A stretch of DNA of 64,000 nt from a bacterium (GTDB taxonomy: Bacteria; JAMCPX01), in NCBI GenBank assembly GCA_021787665.1, contig JAJYLN010000009.1, forward strand, positions 1-64,000, read 5' to 3'. The notes beneath the pieces were generated by a model. The model ran no database searches. It saw nothing but the letters and a program-made list of their open reading frames with translations, and was not told the DNA's origin. The translations under genes were made by a program, and so were the position numbers. Of the stretch, positions 35,494-44,464 are shown piece by piece (position 1 is the stretch's first letter; every line of letters starts with the position of its first letter).

Positions 35494-35522
35494 ATCCTTG
35501 CAAAAATATTATCGTACGTCAA
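35494..35522 (-). promoter_or_regulatory. candidate promoter for tRNA-Thr and biotin carrier/mutase genes
   Basis: On the minus strand TTGACG is followed after 17 bases by AAGGAT, about 12 bases before the tRNA 5-prime end. The -35 is good and the -10 is weak. An alternative AT-rich TAATAT lies closer to the -35. Confidence 0.35.
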
Positions 35523-35578
35523 GCAGGTGGCCTCTGTGGGCGGCCGGATTCCCTATTTCCGTACCAGTAAGCAGGGTC

Positions 35579-36688
35579 TCACTGGAGCGTGGTGCGGAAG
35601 CGTCGGAAGCTGGCGAGCACGCTGATGATTGCCATAAGGAAGAGGATAGCGGTGTGTTCTACCACGTATGTCGTCCCCCCGCCCTCCAGCATGATGTTGT
35701 TGGCCAGACCCATAAAATGGTAAATCGGGTCGAGTACCGGAAGCCACTGGACTGCTGCAGGCATGTTCTCGACCGGAAACAAAAAACCGGAAAACATCAT
35801 AAGCGGGAATATGAAGAACATCCCCGCGAGGAGCGACTGCTGCTGGCTGCGGCAGTAGGTCGAGATCAAGACACCGAGTGCCACGGCAGTGCAAGCAAAA
35901 GCAAGGGAGGCCGCGAATAATTCGAGATAGGACCCCCGCATGGGTACGTGGAATAAAACCCGTGCCACTGCAATGCTCAGGGGCAGGTCTGCCATGCCGA
36001 GGATAAGATAGGGTATGGTTTTCCCATAGATGACCGCAGACCTTGAAACCGGGGCAGAGATGAGCATCTCGAAGGTCCCCATCTCCTTTTCCCTGACAAT
36101 GGCGGTAAGCGTCATAACCATCGTCAGCATGAGCAGGAGCATGCCGATAACGCCGGGAACCATGAATATGGAAGACTCCATGGCTGGGTTATACAGTACC
36201 CGTACCTGGAATTGGATTGGCAAGGGCGGCGCAGTCACATGCAGGTCGTCCTGAACGGTCTGCTGGACGATGTTTTGCAGGTAGCCCTCGACTGCCTGTG
36301 CCTGTATCACGTTGCTCGCGTTGACCAGAAGCTGCAATTGGGCATCGCCGCGTCCGAGAGCTTTCGTAAATCCACCGGGAGGAGGCACGAGCACGGCGTC
36401 CGCTTCATCGGAGACAATCATCTTATACGGGTTCTGCTGTGTGCCCTTTGCAGGGATGAACCACTTGCTTGCTATACTCCTCTCATAGATGTCTCGCAGG
36501 ACCTGATCGTTTGAATTGTTGAGGACCACGGCAAGGCGTATGTTCTTTACCTCGTTCGAAAGTGCATAGCCGAACAACCCGAGCTGCATGATGGGAGCTA
36601 TAAACAAAAGCGATCGCATTCTCCTATCGCGGAGCGTCTGGATGAGTTCCTTCTTAATAAAACCCAATAAGGTGCTGTATCTCTTCAT
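35579..36688 (-). CDS. ABC-2 type efflux permease (second)
   Basis: A 369-residue inner-membrane permease of the YbhR/YhhJ kind. One N-terminal helix (about residues 25-43) is followed by a large periplasmic domain (about 45-190) and five helices to the end, with the EKEMGTFEMLISAPVS coupling motif between them. The start MKRYSTLLGF overlaps the stop of the upstream permease (ATGA). It probably forms a heterodimer with that permease in a tripartite drug or lipid exporter. Confidence 0.9.
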   Translation of the reverse strand: MKRYSTLLGFIKKELIQTLRDRRMRSLLFIAPIMQLGLFGYALSNEVKNIRLAVVLNNSNDQVLRDIYERSIASKWFIPAKGTQQNPYKMIVSDEADAVLVPPPGGFTKALGRGDAQLQLLVNASNVIQAQAVEGYLQNIVQQTVQDDLHVTAPPLPIQFQVRVLYNPAMESSIFMVPGVIGMLLLMLTMVMTLTAIVREKEMGTFEMLISAPVSRSAVIYGKTIPYLILGMADLPLSIAVARVLFHVPMRGSYLELFAASLAFACTAVALGVLISTYCRSQQQSLLAGMFFIFPLMMFSGFLFPVENMPAAVQWLPVLDPIYHFMGLANNIMLEGGGTTYVVEHTAILFLMAIISVLASFRRFRTTLQ

Positions 36689-37803
36689 GGCTCGAGGTCC
36701 TTCTTGAATTTTCTTACCGCCAGAAAGATCATCGTCAGACAAAAGGCAGTCATGGACAGGAACGCCACGCCCAGATCGAAAAAGCTCGACCCCTTCAGAA
36801 AAGTATCTCTTATAATGGTGATATACCAGCGAGCAGGTAGTATTGCGGTAAGATATTGGAACGCCAGAGGCATGCTGGCTATGGGAAATATAAATCCCGA
36901 GAGCAGGGTGGAGGGAAGCATGCCCGCCATCTGAGCGAGCTGCATGGCAATCACCTGATTACGGGTGGTTACCGAGATCAGTATGCCGATGGCAAGATAG
37001 GTAAGCATGAATATAAAGCATCCCAGACCGAAGATCGCTAGATTGCCTACGAAAGGTACCTTAAAAACGGCCCTGGCAATTCCGTATATCAACAGTATGG
37101 CTATAATGCTCAATACGGTATAAGGGGCTATCTTCCCCATGATGATCTCAAGCGGCTGGACCGGGGTGGACAACAGCAGCTCCATGGATCCGTTTTCCCA
37201 TTCACGGGCAACCGTGAGTGCAGTCAGCAGTACCAGCAGGATTGACATGACGACGCCGAACAGACCGGGGATCACGAACCATGAGCTTGTCAGCTCGGGA
37301 TTGAATAAAAACCGCGTCCTGATATCGTACGGCATGGGCGGATTAAACCCGACGATCCTTTTCGAGGCAATTCCCCGAATGCTGTTGACGTATCCTACGA
37401 TCGGACCGACGGTTGAGTTGTTGGTACCGTCCACGAGTATCTGCACGTCGGCGCTTCTCCCGGCGAGCAGGTCCTTCTGGAAGTACGGCGGTATGATCAC
37501 GGCGGCACTGGCGTGTTCCGAAGACAGGTCTGCGAGTGCCTGTGCCGGCGAAACCACATGGTGGATCAGGAAATAGTCGGAGCTTCCGAAGGTCTCTATC
37601 AGCCTCCTCGAATCCTGCGTTTTGTCGAAGTCGCACACGGCTAGGGGAACGTTTTTGACGTTAAATTTCATGCTCACGCCATACATGACGATCATGAAGA
37701 CGGGCAGTACCAGGGCGACCCCCATGGTGAAGGGGTCCCTGAGGATATGGAACACCTCTTTTTTAGCAATTGCAGCGGCCCTACGCCCTACAAACGTGCT
37801 CAT
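36685..37803 (-). CDS. ABC-2 type efflux permease (first)
   Basis: A 372-residue permease of the YbhS kind with the same topology as its neighbour: an N-terminal helix, a periplasmic domain and a five-helix bundle. The cytosolic coupling motif WENGSMELLLSTPVQ (about residues 204-218) sits between the first and second helices of the bundle. Overlaps of four bases on both sides tie it to the ATPase and to the second permease. No substrate can be inferred. Confidence 0.9.
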   Translation of the reverse strand: MSTFVGRRAAAIAKKEVFHILRDPFTMGVALVLPVFMIVMYGVSMKFNVKNVPLAVCDFDKTQDSRRLIETFGSSDYFLIHHVVSPAQALADLSSEHASAAVIIPPYFQKDLLAGRSADVQILVDGTNNSTVGPIVGYVNSIRGIASKRIVGFNPPMPYDIRTRFLFNPELTSSWFVIPGLFGVVMSILLVLLTALTVAREWENGSMELLLSTPVQPLEIIMGKIAPYTVLSIIAILLIYGIARAVFKVPFVGNLAIFGLGCFIFMLTYLAIGILISVTTRNQVIAMQLAQMAGMLPSTLLSGFIFPIASMPLAFQYLTAILPARWYITIIRDTFLKGSSFFDLGVAFLSMTAFCLTMIFLAVRKFKKDLEP

Positions 37804-38723
37804 ACCTGTCCGGTCTCCTCCCTGCGGATAAACACGTCCTCGAGCGTCGGTGTAATCTCCCGGATAGTGAACTTTTCTTCATACGTGTGTCTGAGCGCTT
37901 TCCACGTCTCTTCGTTACTGACACACGCATGGAAGCGGATGCCGTAAGGCTCGAAAAACAGGAATATATCGCGTTGTTTGATGTTCGAAAACTCCCTGAA
38001 GCTCATGGCGTCCTTCGGCTCGAACTCGAGCACCGGCATGGGAAATGTAGAAGCCTTCAGACCGGCCGGCGTATCGAGCGCTATGATTCTGCCCTCGCGC
38101 ATCAGTGCTATCCTTTTACATTGCTCTGCCTCATCCATGTAATGGGTCGTCACGAAGACCGTCTTACCGTCTTCGGACAGTCTGTGGATCAATGCCCAGA
38201 AGCTGCTGCGTGCTTCCGGAGAGACCCCCGCAGTCGGCTCGTCCAGAAAGATGATCTCCGGCGCGTGGAGGAGAGCCGCTGCAAGCGACACTTTTTGCTT
38301 GGTGCCTCCGGACAGATCCCTGACCATGGTCTTCAAGGACCGGTCGAATGAAATAAAGTCGAATAATTCCTTTCGCCTTCTGGCATAGTCGGTTTTGTCC
38401 AGCTTACGCAGTGCGGCGATGAAATCTAGGTTCTCTTCCACGGTCAAGTCATTGTAGAGGGTGAATTTCTGCGACATGTACCCGACCCTCGATTTTATGG
38501 CGCGCGTGCCTTCGTTCGAATCAACGCCCGCGACGTGCACGGACCCATCGGTCGGGAGCAGCAGGCCGCATAGTACCCGGATCGTGGTTGTCTTGCCTGC
38601 TCCGTTTGCACCGAGAAACCCGAAGATCTCGCCGCGGTCCACTGTGAAGGTAATGTTATCGACCGCGGTAAAATCCCCGAATTTGACGGTTAGGTTTTCT
38701 ACTGCCACGACAGCATCAGTCAT
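37800..38723 (-). CDS. ABC transporter ATP-binding protein (YbhF-like, first)
   Basis: A 307-residue ATPase. Walker A GANGAGKTTT is near residue 39, the signature LSGGTKQKVSL near 139, Walker B IIFLDEPTAG near 160, and the H-loop in VTTHYMDEAEQC. The tail of about 90 residues is longer than in a minimal ATPase and is typical of the ABC-2 exporter class. It is coupled to the permease genes. In E. coli YbhF both nucleotide-binding domains are in one chain; here they are two genes. Confidence 0.93.
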   Translation of the reverse strand: MTDAVVAVENLTVKFGDFTAVDNITFTVDRGEIFGFLGANGAGKTTTIRVLCGLLLPTDGSVHVAGVDSNEGTRAIKSRVGYMSQKFTLYNDLTVEENLDFIAALRKLDKTDYARRRKELFDFISFDRSLKTMVRDLSGGTKQKVSLAAALLHAPEIIFLDEPTAGVSPEARSSFWALIHRLSEDGKTVFVTTHYMDEAEQCKRIALMREGRIIALDTPAGLKASTFPMPVLEFEPKDAMSFREFSNIKQRDIFLFFEPYGIRFHACVSNEETWKALRHTYEEKFTIREITPTLEDVFIRREETGQV

Positions 38724-38784
38724 AAATCCCGAACTCCTGCGTTACCTGTTTTAAAGTGAGACCGTTTCATAATTCTAACTTTAA

Positions 38785-38866
38785 AAAAATATCCCTAGCC
38801 CCTCTCTTTCAAAGAGGGTGATTTTTGTATTTCCCCCTTTGGAAAAAAGGGAAATACGGGGGATTT
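38785..38866 (-). repeat. twin-hairpin repeat, copy 2
   Basis: About 82 bases with the same two-hairpin design as the copy at 5312-5394, in the opposite orientation: one inverted repeat around CCCTCTTTGAAAGAGAGGGG and one around CCCTTTTTTCCAAAGGG. It fills most of the 154-base gap between the two ABC ATPase genes. Being intergenic it could form RNA hairpins in the operon transcript and affect relative expression or stability. Confidence 0.7.
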
Positions 38867-38877
38867 TCTGAAGGAAT

Positions 38878-39612
38878 CTACTCATGCCTGCTCCGCTTCA
38901 GGAACAGTTCATCGAAGCTTCTTACGCCTTCCCATTCCAACAGCTTCCTCGGTTCGCCTTCTGCGACGACCTTCCCGTTTTCCATCAAATGGACATTGCC
39001 GCATCGTTCCGCCTCGTCCATGTATGCAGTGGTGATGATCACCAGTATGCCCTGATCGAGCAGACCGTATATCAACTCCCAGAACTCTCGTCTGCTGATG
39101 GGATCCACTCCTGTGGTAGGCTCGTCCAGCAGCATGACGTTGGGTGATCTCAGGAGGGCGCACATAAGGCCGAGCTTCTTGTACATGCCGCCTGAAAGCT
39201 GACCAGCCGGACGATCGATAAACTCGCCGAGCCTCGTGATACGGAGAAGGTCTTCCCGCCTTTTTCTGTAGATGTTATCAGGCAGTCCGTACAGGGCGCT
39301 GAAGAAATCGAGGTGTTCGCCCACGGATAGGTCCGGATACAGACTTTGGCTCTGGGGCATGTACGCTACACCGGGGCGCACCGCTTCAAAGTCCACGCGC
39401 TCTCCATCGCGATTGAACTCGATGGTCCCGGCCGTCGGTTTCAGAAGCCCCAGCACGATGCGCATGAGAGTCGTCTTCCCCGTTCCCTCCGGACCGATGA
39501 CTCCGTGCATCGTGCCGGAAGAGAATGCCATGGTGATGCCGTCGAGGGCCATGGTGGCACCGAATGCCTTTCTGATGCCTTTGACGAAGATGGAGACAGA
39601 GGATTGCGACAT
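38878..39612 (-). CDS. ABC transporter ATP-binding protein (second)
   Basis: A 244-residue ATPase with Walker A GPEGTGKTTLMRI (about residue 37), the signature LSGGMYKKLGL (about 139), Walker B VMLLDEPTTGVD and an ITTAYMDEAE switch region in which the usual H-loop His is replaced by Ala-Tyr. It is probably the second nucleotide-binding domain of the heterodimeric exporter. It follows the adaptor gene by 21 bases and is separated from the other ATPase by the twin-hairpin repeat. Confidence 0.9.
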   Translation of the reverse strand: MSQSSVSIFVKGIRKAFGATMALDGITMAFSSGTMHGVIGPEGTGKTTLMRIVLGLLKPTAGTIEFNRDGERVDFEAVRPGVAYMPQSQSLYPDLSVGEHLDFFSALYGLPDNIYRKRREDLLRITRLGEFIDRPAGQLSGGMYKKLGLMCALLRSPNVMLLDEPTTGVDPISRREFWELIYGLLDQGILVIITTAYMDEAERCGNVHLMENGKVVAEGEPRKLLEWEGVRSFDELFLKRSRHE

Positions 39613-39633
39613 ACGGAAGACCTCCCGGCCCTG

Positions 39634-40446
39634 CTAAAACTTCCTTATCCGATCGAACACACGCTTCAGGAAGGACTCGTCGTTTGTGGACTTTTTGAGA
39701 GGGCTCAGCGCGACCTCGATCGTCATGCCCGGCTTGAGCGTCTCTGTATTGTTCGAGCCGAGAAAGCTTACCTTTACTCCGTACACCAGGCGGGTACGCT
39801 GCTCCTGTGTCTGTACATTTTTCGGCGTGAACTCGGCCTCATCGTTGATCTTGACGATCTTACCTTCGAATTCACGGTTGTTCAACTCGGGCAGGTAACC
39901 TTTCAGTGCCATGCCCGGCTTCAGCAGTGCAACATCCGGCTGCGGCACATAGATGTATGCCCAGATGTCCTTGATGTCCGCCAGCGTCAGGATCTTCATG
40001 CCGGGGACGACATATTCGCCCGGCTCGTGATACCTGCTCAGGACCGTCCCGTCGATAGGCGACTTGATCGTGCACCAGCCCAGGCGTATGTCGATGTCCT
40101 GTTTTTTGTTTCTTGCCAAATCCATCGCTGCTTTGGAGACAGCTCCGGTCTTGAACAGATGCAACGTCCTTGCATAGTCTATGTTGATGAGGTTTTCCGC
40201 CACTTTGAGGTCGTCGCACGATAGAACGACCAGAGTCTGTCCCTTGACGACGTGATCGCCTTCATGCACTTTTACGGCCTTTATCGTCGAGGCGATCTGC
40301 GACGATAAGTCTATCATGGTCGCATCCAGGGTGCCTGCGTACTTAAAATCGTGCCGGGTATCCCAGTACCTTGCTATCAATATTGCCCCCAGTATCAGTG
40401 CGATAATAATAACGATTGTCTTCGGTGCCTTCTTCTTGCCTGCCAT
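39634..40446 (-). CDS. HlyD-family periplasmic adaptor
   Basis: A 270-residue membrane fusion protein. A membrane anchor lies at residues 9-27, followed by a biotinyl-lipoyl-like half (about 55-75, VKVHEGDHVVKGQ), a shortened helical hairpin, the second lipoyl half with SPIDGTVLSRY, and a beta-barrel domain with the GMALKGYLPE segment. It links the ABC permeases to TolC. The start MAGKKKAPK overlaps the tetR stop. The short hairpin is typical of YbhG-like adaptors. Confidence 0.9.
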   Translation of the reverse strand: MAGKKKAPKTIVIIIALILGAILIARYWDTRHDFKYAGTLDATMIDLSSQIASTIKAVKVHEGDHVVKGQTLVVLSCDDLKVAENLINIDYARTLHLFKTGAVSKAAMDLARNKKQDIDIRLGWCTIKSPIDGTVLSRYHEPGEYVVPGMKILTLADIKDIWAYIYVPQPDVALLKPGMALKGYLPELNNREFEGKIVKINDEAEFTPKNVQTQEQRTRLVYGVKVSFLGSNNTETLKPGMTIEVALSPLKKSTNDESFLKRVFDRIRKF

Positions 40447-41171
40447 TACCTGTCTCCTTTCTTCAATACCCCGTTCAAAAATATGCGGACCGTTTGCTGA
40501 ATCCAACGCTCGCGTGTTTTTTCGTCCTCCAGCGAATAGCCGATAGAGATCTTGATCATCTTTGCGTTACTGATTGTGTGCCCGACGAGACTTCCGATAT
40601 TCGCCGCCGCGTAAAAAGGATCAATATCATCAGCTATTAAGCCTTTCTTTTTTGCTTGCTTAAAAAATTCTACCATAGCCTCAAAGTTCCTGCTCGCTAC
40701 TGCTTTGAAGAAATCTTCCTTTGCGATATCGGTCGTCTCGAACCATCTCTGGATAATGGTAAATATGTCGGGCTGCGAGATGACCGCTTCGATAAGCTGC
40801 CGCAAAAATATTTCGAGGCGGACTTTCATCTCGTCTCTGGTCGAAGGGGGCTGGAGTAGCTTTCGCGCGGCCTCCCACTTCTCTGTAGCGAACTGCTCTA
40901 CGATGTGGCGGAAAAGGCCTACCTTCGACCCGAAATGATAGTGTACCGCAGCGATGTTTGCGTCCGCTGCTGTACATATGTCCTCGATCGAGACCCCGGC
41001 ATAGCCTTTCTCGGCAAACAAGCGGGTGGCGGCCGTAACGATGCGTTGTGATGTCTCGTGGTCCGACTCGTTCCCCTGGTGGTGCAGGGCCGTTCCCGGT
41101 GCAACATGACGGGGCCCGTGATCCGCTGTTGGCCTTTTCAAGGACCTTTTTACTCTTTTCTCGGTGAGCAT
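40446..41171 (-). CDS. TetR-family regulator
   Basis: A 241-residue repressor-like protein. The helix-turn-helix domain spans about residues 39-85 with RLFAEKGYAGVSIEDIC and the IAAVHYHFGSKVGLF recognition helix. The C-terminal domain resembles the YbiH/CecR type. Its N-terminal 40 residues are long and basic for the family, so the start may be further in. It is divergent from tolC and heads the exporter operon, so it likely controls both through palindromes in the shared gap. Confidence 0.88.
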   Translation of the reverse strand: MLTEKRVKRSLKRPTADHGPRHVAPGTALHHQGNESDHETSQRIVTAATRLFAEKGYAGVSIEDICTAADANIAAVHYHFGSKVGLFRHIVEQFATEKWEAARKLLQPPSTRDEMKVRLEIFLRQLIEAVISQPDIFTIIQRWFETTDIAKEDFFKAVASRNFEAMVEFFKQAKKKGLIADDIDPFYAAANIGSLVGHTISNAKMIKISIGYSLEDEKTRERWIQQTVRIFLNGVLKKGDR

Positions 41172-41178
41172 ACGGATC

Positions 41179-41264
41179 CGTTAAAACATTTGATATAGAT
41201 TGTCAAGTGAATATTATAAATAATAAAACAATTGTTTGACATTATTAAATAATTGATTTACATG
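41179..41264. promoter_or_regulatory. divergent tetR/tolC control region with palindromes
   Basis: Two perfect palindromes, AAACAATTGTTT (41226-41237) and ATTATTAAATAAT (41241-41253), lie over a plus-strand TTGACA (41236-41241) that has a weak -10 near 41258. On the minus strand TTGACA (41201-41206) faces a TTAACG 16 bases on. The palindromes are natural candidates for the TetR operator. Confidence 0.5.
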
Positions 41265-41291
41265 GTTGCGATCGTGAACAGGGCAGGAGCG

Positions 41292-41309
41292 ATCCGCCAG
41301 GAGGCGGAT
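41292..41309 (+). other. small hairpin in tolC leader
   Basis: A 7-bp inverted repeat ATCCGCC/GGCGGAT with loop AGGA, about 65 bases before tolC. There is no T-run directly after the stem, so it is more likely leader structure than a terminator. Confidence 0.35.
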
Positions 41310-41375
41310 TCTTTCGAATAGGATGCACTATTCCTGTTTTTGTGGGACTCCGGACCGAGGAAAAGGAGGAAGGTT

Positions 41376-42710
41376 ATGAAGGTCATGAGGACATTGGCTA
41401 TGGTATGCGTTGCGGCGCTTTTCGCGGTGACTGCCGCCTATGGCGATCAGGTATGCCAGAACATAAGCATGGACGAAGCTGTGAAGCTCGCGCTTGCCCA
41501 TAACCCGGGCATCAAGCAAGCCGTGCAGGATGTGAGGGCAGCGGAGTCGAGGATTAGTCAGGCACGGGCCGGATTTATGCCGAGCATAACCGCTTCAGCC
41601 TCCTATATCTTTGCCCACGAGGTCCCGAAGATCGGTATTCCTGCAAACTCGATAGGTCCGGGCTTCCCGCCATCGAATATCGAATCGAGGCTCGATTCGA
41701 CCTACACATACAACGCTGGGTTTAATGCGACGTGGACGCTGTTTGCAGGGGGCATGATCCTGAACAGCTACAGCGCTACGAAGGACCTGTTCAAGGCCGC
41801 ATCGTACACCGAGCAGGACACACGGCTGGACACGGTATACCGGGTAAAAGAGGCGTACTATGACCTTTTGCTCGCACAGGACTCGGTCGGCGTTATACGG
41901 CATTCCATGGACCTCGCGAAAGAGCAGTACAGAAACGCGAAGAGCAGGTTCGAGGCGGGCAGCGTATCGGACCTCGATGTGCTCAATGCGAAGGTCAGCG
42001 TATCGAACCTCAGGCCGCAACTTCTTGCCGCACAGAACAATATAAAGCTCGCGGAACTTACCCTGAGTAACCTGATGGGCGTGGCGTTCACGGACGCTAT
42101 ATGCGGCAACCCGGCTGTCGCCATGCCTGCGCTGCCGGGGTCACTCGATGACCTGCAGGCTGAAGCTGAGCACAGCAATTTCCAGCTCAAGGCATTGGAA
42201 GGCCAAATCAGCGCCTCGAAGGCCTCCCTGGCAGTGTCGGCCGGGAAGTTCTCACCGACGCTTGCCCTTATGGCAAACTATAACTGGCTGACCAACGATT
42301 TCTCGGGAGCATGGCAGCCGGTATATCAGGCCGCACTGGTACTGGCCCTTCCTTTGTTCAATGGCGGGGGTGATGTGGGAAGGGTAAGTGAAGCCGATGC
42401 AAATTACCGTAAGCTGCTCTCTGTGAGGTATCAGCTCAGGGACACCATCGGAGTGGTGATGGAGACGGCATATGCCAACGCCCTCGTTGCTCAGAAGGAG
42501 CTACGGTCCTCCGAAGATGCGCTGGTGACCGCGCAGAAGGCCGAGTCGATGGCTGAGGAGCAGTACAGGGCCGGTACCGCCATCAATACGGACGTGCTGA
42601 ATGCCAATGTGGGGCTCAGGGAAGCGCAGCTCGACTACATAAAGGCAAAGTACAGCTACCTTACCGCACTGGCGCAGCTCGACAGGATCGAAGGCAAGAC
42701 GGCGTATTGA
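41376..42710 (+). CDS. TolC-family outer-membrane efflux protein
   Basis: A 444-residue outer-membrane channel. A signal peptide occupies residues 1 to about 24 (AAYG end). Two repeated helical halves follow, the first starting SMDEAVKLALAHNPGI and the second with EAEHSNFQLKALEGQI. The family motif GSVSDLDVLNAKV recurs as GTAINTDVLNANV. The start is fixed by an AAGGAGGAAGG site. It is divergent from the tetR-hlyD-ABC operon and supplies its outer-membrane component. Confidence 0.93.
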   Translation: MKVMRTLAMVCVAALFAVTAAYGDQVCQNISMDEAVKLALAHNPGIKQAVQDVRAAESRISQARAGFMPSITASASYIFAHEVPKIGIPANSIGPGFPPSNIESRLDSTYTYNAGFNATWTLFAGGMILNSYSATKDLFKAASYTEQDTRLDTVYRVKEAYYDLLLAQDSVGVIRHSMDLAKEQYRNAKSRFEAGSVSDLDVLNAKVSVSNLRPQLLAAQNNIKLAELTLSNLMGVAFTDAICGNPAVAMPALPGSLDDLQAEAEHSNFQLKALEGQISASKASLAVSAGKFSPTLALMANYNWLTNDFSGAWQPVYQAALVLALPLFNGGGDVGRVSEADANYRKLLSVRYQLRDTIGVVMETAYANALVAQKELRSSEDALVTAQKAESMAEEQYRAGTAINTDVLNANVGLREAQLDYIKAKYSYLTALAQLDRIEGKTAY

Positions 42711-42765
42711 ACGGGAGCTTGCCGGGCGCTTGGCCTGTCGGCATTTTTGTGCTACGGTGACGTAC

Positions 42766-43179
42766 ATGACCGAAAAGGAGTTATGGAAGGATGTCGAGGC
42801 CAACCCCTCCGACGAGACGCTGCATCAGAAGTACGTTAATGCCTGTGTGAAGCATAACCTCGAGAAGGAGGCCATCCAGCGGTATCGGCAGATCCAGAGC
42901 ACGTATCCCGCAATCGCTGCAAAGTTTACGAAACAGCTGGTAACGGTACTCCAGTTCAAGTTGATGCCTTCGCATAGCGATATGGAGGCCCTCAAGCCGA
43001 CGAAGAATCTAATCATGAGATTGTTCGGGTTCGAATATTCGATACTGATCAGCGGCGTCCTTTCTCTCGCGTATGGGCTGATCGCGGGCTCACCGTCTCA
43101 GACGTGGCTCGGTGTCGCCATCATCCTGGGGTTCATGGGCTATAAGTACTTCAGGGTAAAGCGGGCACGGCGGGGATAG
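42766..43179 (+). CDS. hypothetical membrane protein (137 aa)
   Basis: I do not recognise the family. Residues 1-80 are soluble and helical, reminiscent of a single TPR-like hairpin (KYVNACVKHNLEKEAIQRY). Two close membrane segments follow at about 92-128, and the chain ends in a basic tail. The start MTEKELWKD follows tolC by 55 bases. It may be co-transcribed with tolC, but no functional link is evident. Confidence 0.65.
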   Translation: MTEKELWKDVEANPSDETLHQKYVNACVKHNLEKEAIQRYRQIQSTYPAIAAKFTKQLVTVLQFKLMPSHSDMEALKPTKNLIMRLFGFEYSILISGVLSLAYGLIAGSPSQTWLGVAIILGFMGYKYFRVKRARRG

Positions 43180-43408
43180 GACGTCATAGGCGTCTGTTGG
43201 ATGAACAAGTATTGAACGTTCCATTCGGTTAGATCATTCTCGGCGCATGACCACTTTTTTGCAGCTATCGAAATCTTCAAGAGCCGGGTGGCCTTCAGTG
43301 TAGCGGACAGCTCGCTCTGGTCCATCTCGCAACAGAGTGCTCTGCGGGCACCGACAAGCTCATGGTCTGCGACGACCTATTCGTTATCTGAGTCCCGCCC
43401 CTGCCAGG
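43180..43408. other. gene-free stretch
   Basis: I see no supported gene here. A minus-strand frame of 61 codons has no family resemblance, and no clear terminator is visible although genes converge on this point. Confidence 0.4.
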
Positions 43409-43702
43409 CTAAACCCTCAGCACAACCATGCTCAGCAGGATGAGCGTGCACAGGCATAGCGCGACAGCAGCCCACTTCCATTCTTTCCTGTACAAAAAGT
43501 AGATGGCCGCCAGAAGCAGGGCAGTGACGGGCGTGAACACGAGGATGACGATAGACAGGTGGGCAAGGGCGTCGAAGATCGCGGCGGTGCCGGAGGAGTG
43601 TCCGGTGTCCGTCAGTTTCAGCACGGCAGCGGCCCCGGAGATTGCCATGCCCGTGTAGGAGCCGATCTTTATGACCTTGCTGATCAGCGTTCGCTCGTTC
43701 AC
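43409..43702 (-). CDS. DUF1634 membrane protein
   Basis: A 97-residue protein with three membrane helices (about residues 15-30, 45-70 and 78-96). DUF1634 proteins are found almost always beside TauE/SafE exporters, as here, where the two genes overlap by four bases. It is presumably a partner or regulator of the exporter. The assignment rests on size, topology and this neighbour. Confidence 0.75.
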   Translation of the reverse strand: MNERTLISKVIKIGSYTGMAISGAAAVLKLTDTGHSSGTAAIFDALAHLSIVILVFTPVTALLLAAIYFLYRKEWKWAAVALCLCTLILLSMVVLRV

Positions 43703-44463
43703 AGAGAGGCCCTCATTGCCTGATAGAGCATCTCAGCCGCGATGATCAGGAGCATAACCGCGAAAATGCGCTTGAGGAGTACCGCATCGATCGTTTTGAG
43801 CCGTGAGGCACCGAGCTTCGCGCCGATGAAGACACCAAGACCTACCGGCACGGCAACCGAAAAGTTTATCGAGCCCCTGAGCAGGTATACCAGTACCGCC
43901 GCAGACGCGGTGGCACCGATCATGAAGTTGCTCGTTGCGGTCGTTATTTTCACGGGCACGCCCATGATGAGGTGCATGACCGGGACGTTGATGGCACCAC
44001 CTCCCACGCCGAGCATGCCGGCCACGATGCCGGATACGCCGGTGAGCGTAATGCCGGTTGCGTAGTGACGGTAATCGCCCGGGCCGGTATCGGCCGGTGA
44101 TCGTCTCCGGATCATCTCGAACGAGGCGTAGACGATGATAACCGAGAACAGCATCTCCAGGATGCTGTCTTTGATCGCGTGGGACGCGAGACTCCCCAGG
44201 ACAGCGCCTGTCGTCGCGCCGAGCGCAAGCAACATCCCGAGTCGTAGGTCTGTTAGACCTTCGTCTATGTACCGTGCGCTTCCCCCGAGCGACGTCATCA
44301 ATACCCCCACGATGCTCGCCGCGATGGCCTCATGCATCGTTAGGTGAAAATAAGGTATCAGCGCAAGACAAGGCACGATGATAGCTCCGCCGCCGAGACC
44401 GAGAAGCGCGCCCAGCGTGCCTGCAACCAGGCCCACCAGGAAAAGAAGTATCGGGTAAGCCAT
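43699..44463 (-). CDS. TauE/SafE-family anion exporter
   Basis: A 254-residue inner-membrane protein with about eight helices. The two internal repeats each carry a GxGGG motif: GALLGLGGGAIIVP (about 18-31) and GMLGVGGGAINVP (about 150-162). The family exports sulfite, sulfoacetate or other organosulfonates. The start MAYPILLFL is chosen because a GGAGG lies 11 bases upstream and the family begins with its first helix; an ATG six codons earlier overlaps the upstream gene. Sulfur anion transport is the likely role. Confidence 0.87.
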   Translation of the reverse strand: MAYPILLFLVGLVAGTLGALLGLGGGAIIVPCLALIPYFHLTMHEAIAASIVGVLMTSLGGSARYIDEGLTDLRLGMLLALGATTGAVLGSLASHAIKDSILEMLFSVIIVYASFEMIRRRSPADTGPGDYRHYATGITLTGVSGIVAGMLGVGGGAINVPVMHLIMGVPVKITTATSNFMIGATASAAVLVYLLRGSINFSVAVPVGLGVFIGAKLGASRLKTIDAVLLKRIFAVMLLIIAAEMLYQAMRASL

Positions 44464-44464
44464 A

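Noticed and set aside
43140-43325. 61-codon frame on the minus strand
   Set aside because: No family resemblance and no clear start; it overlaps the end of the plus-strand membrane protein gene.
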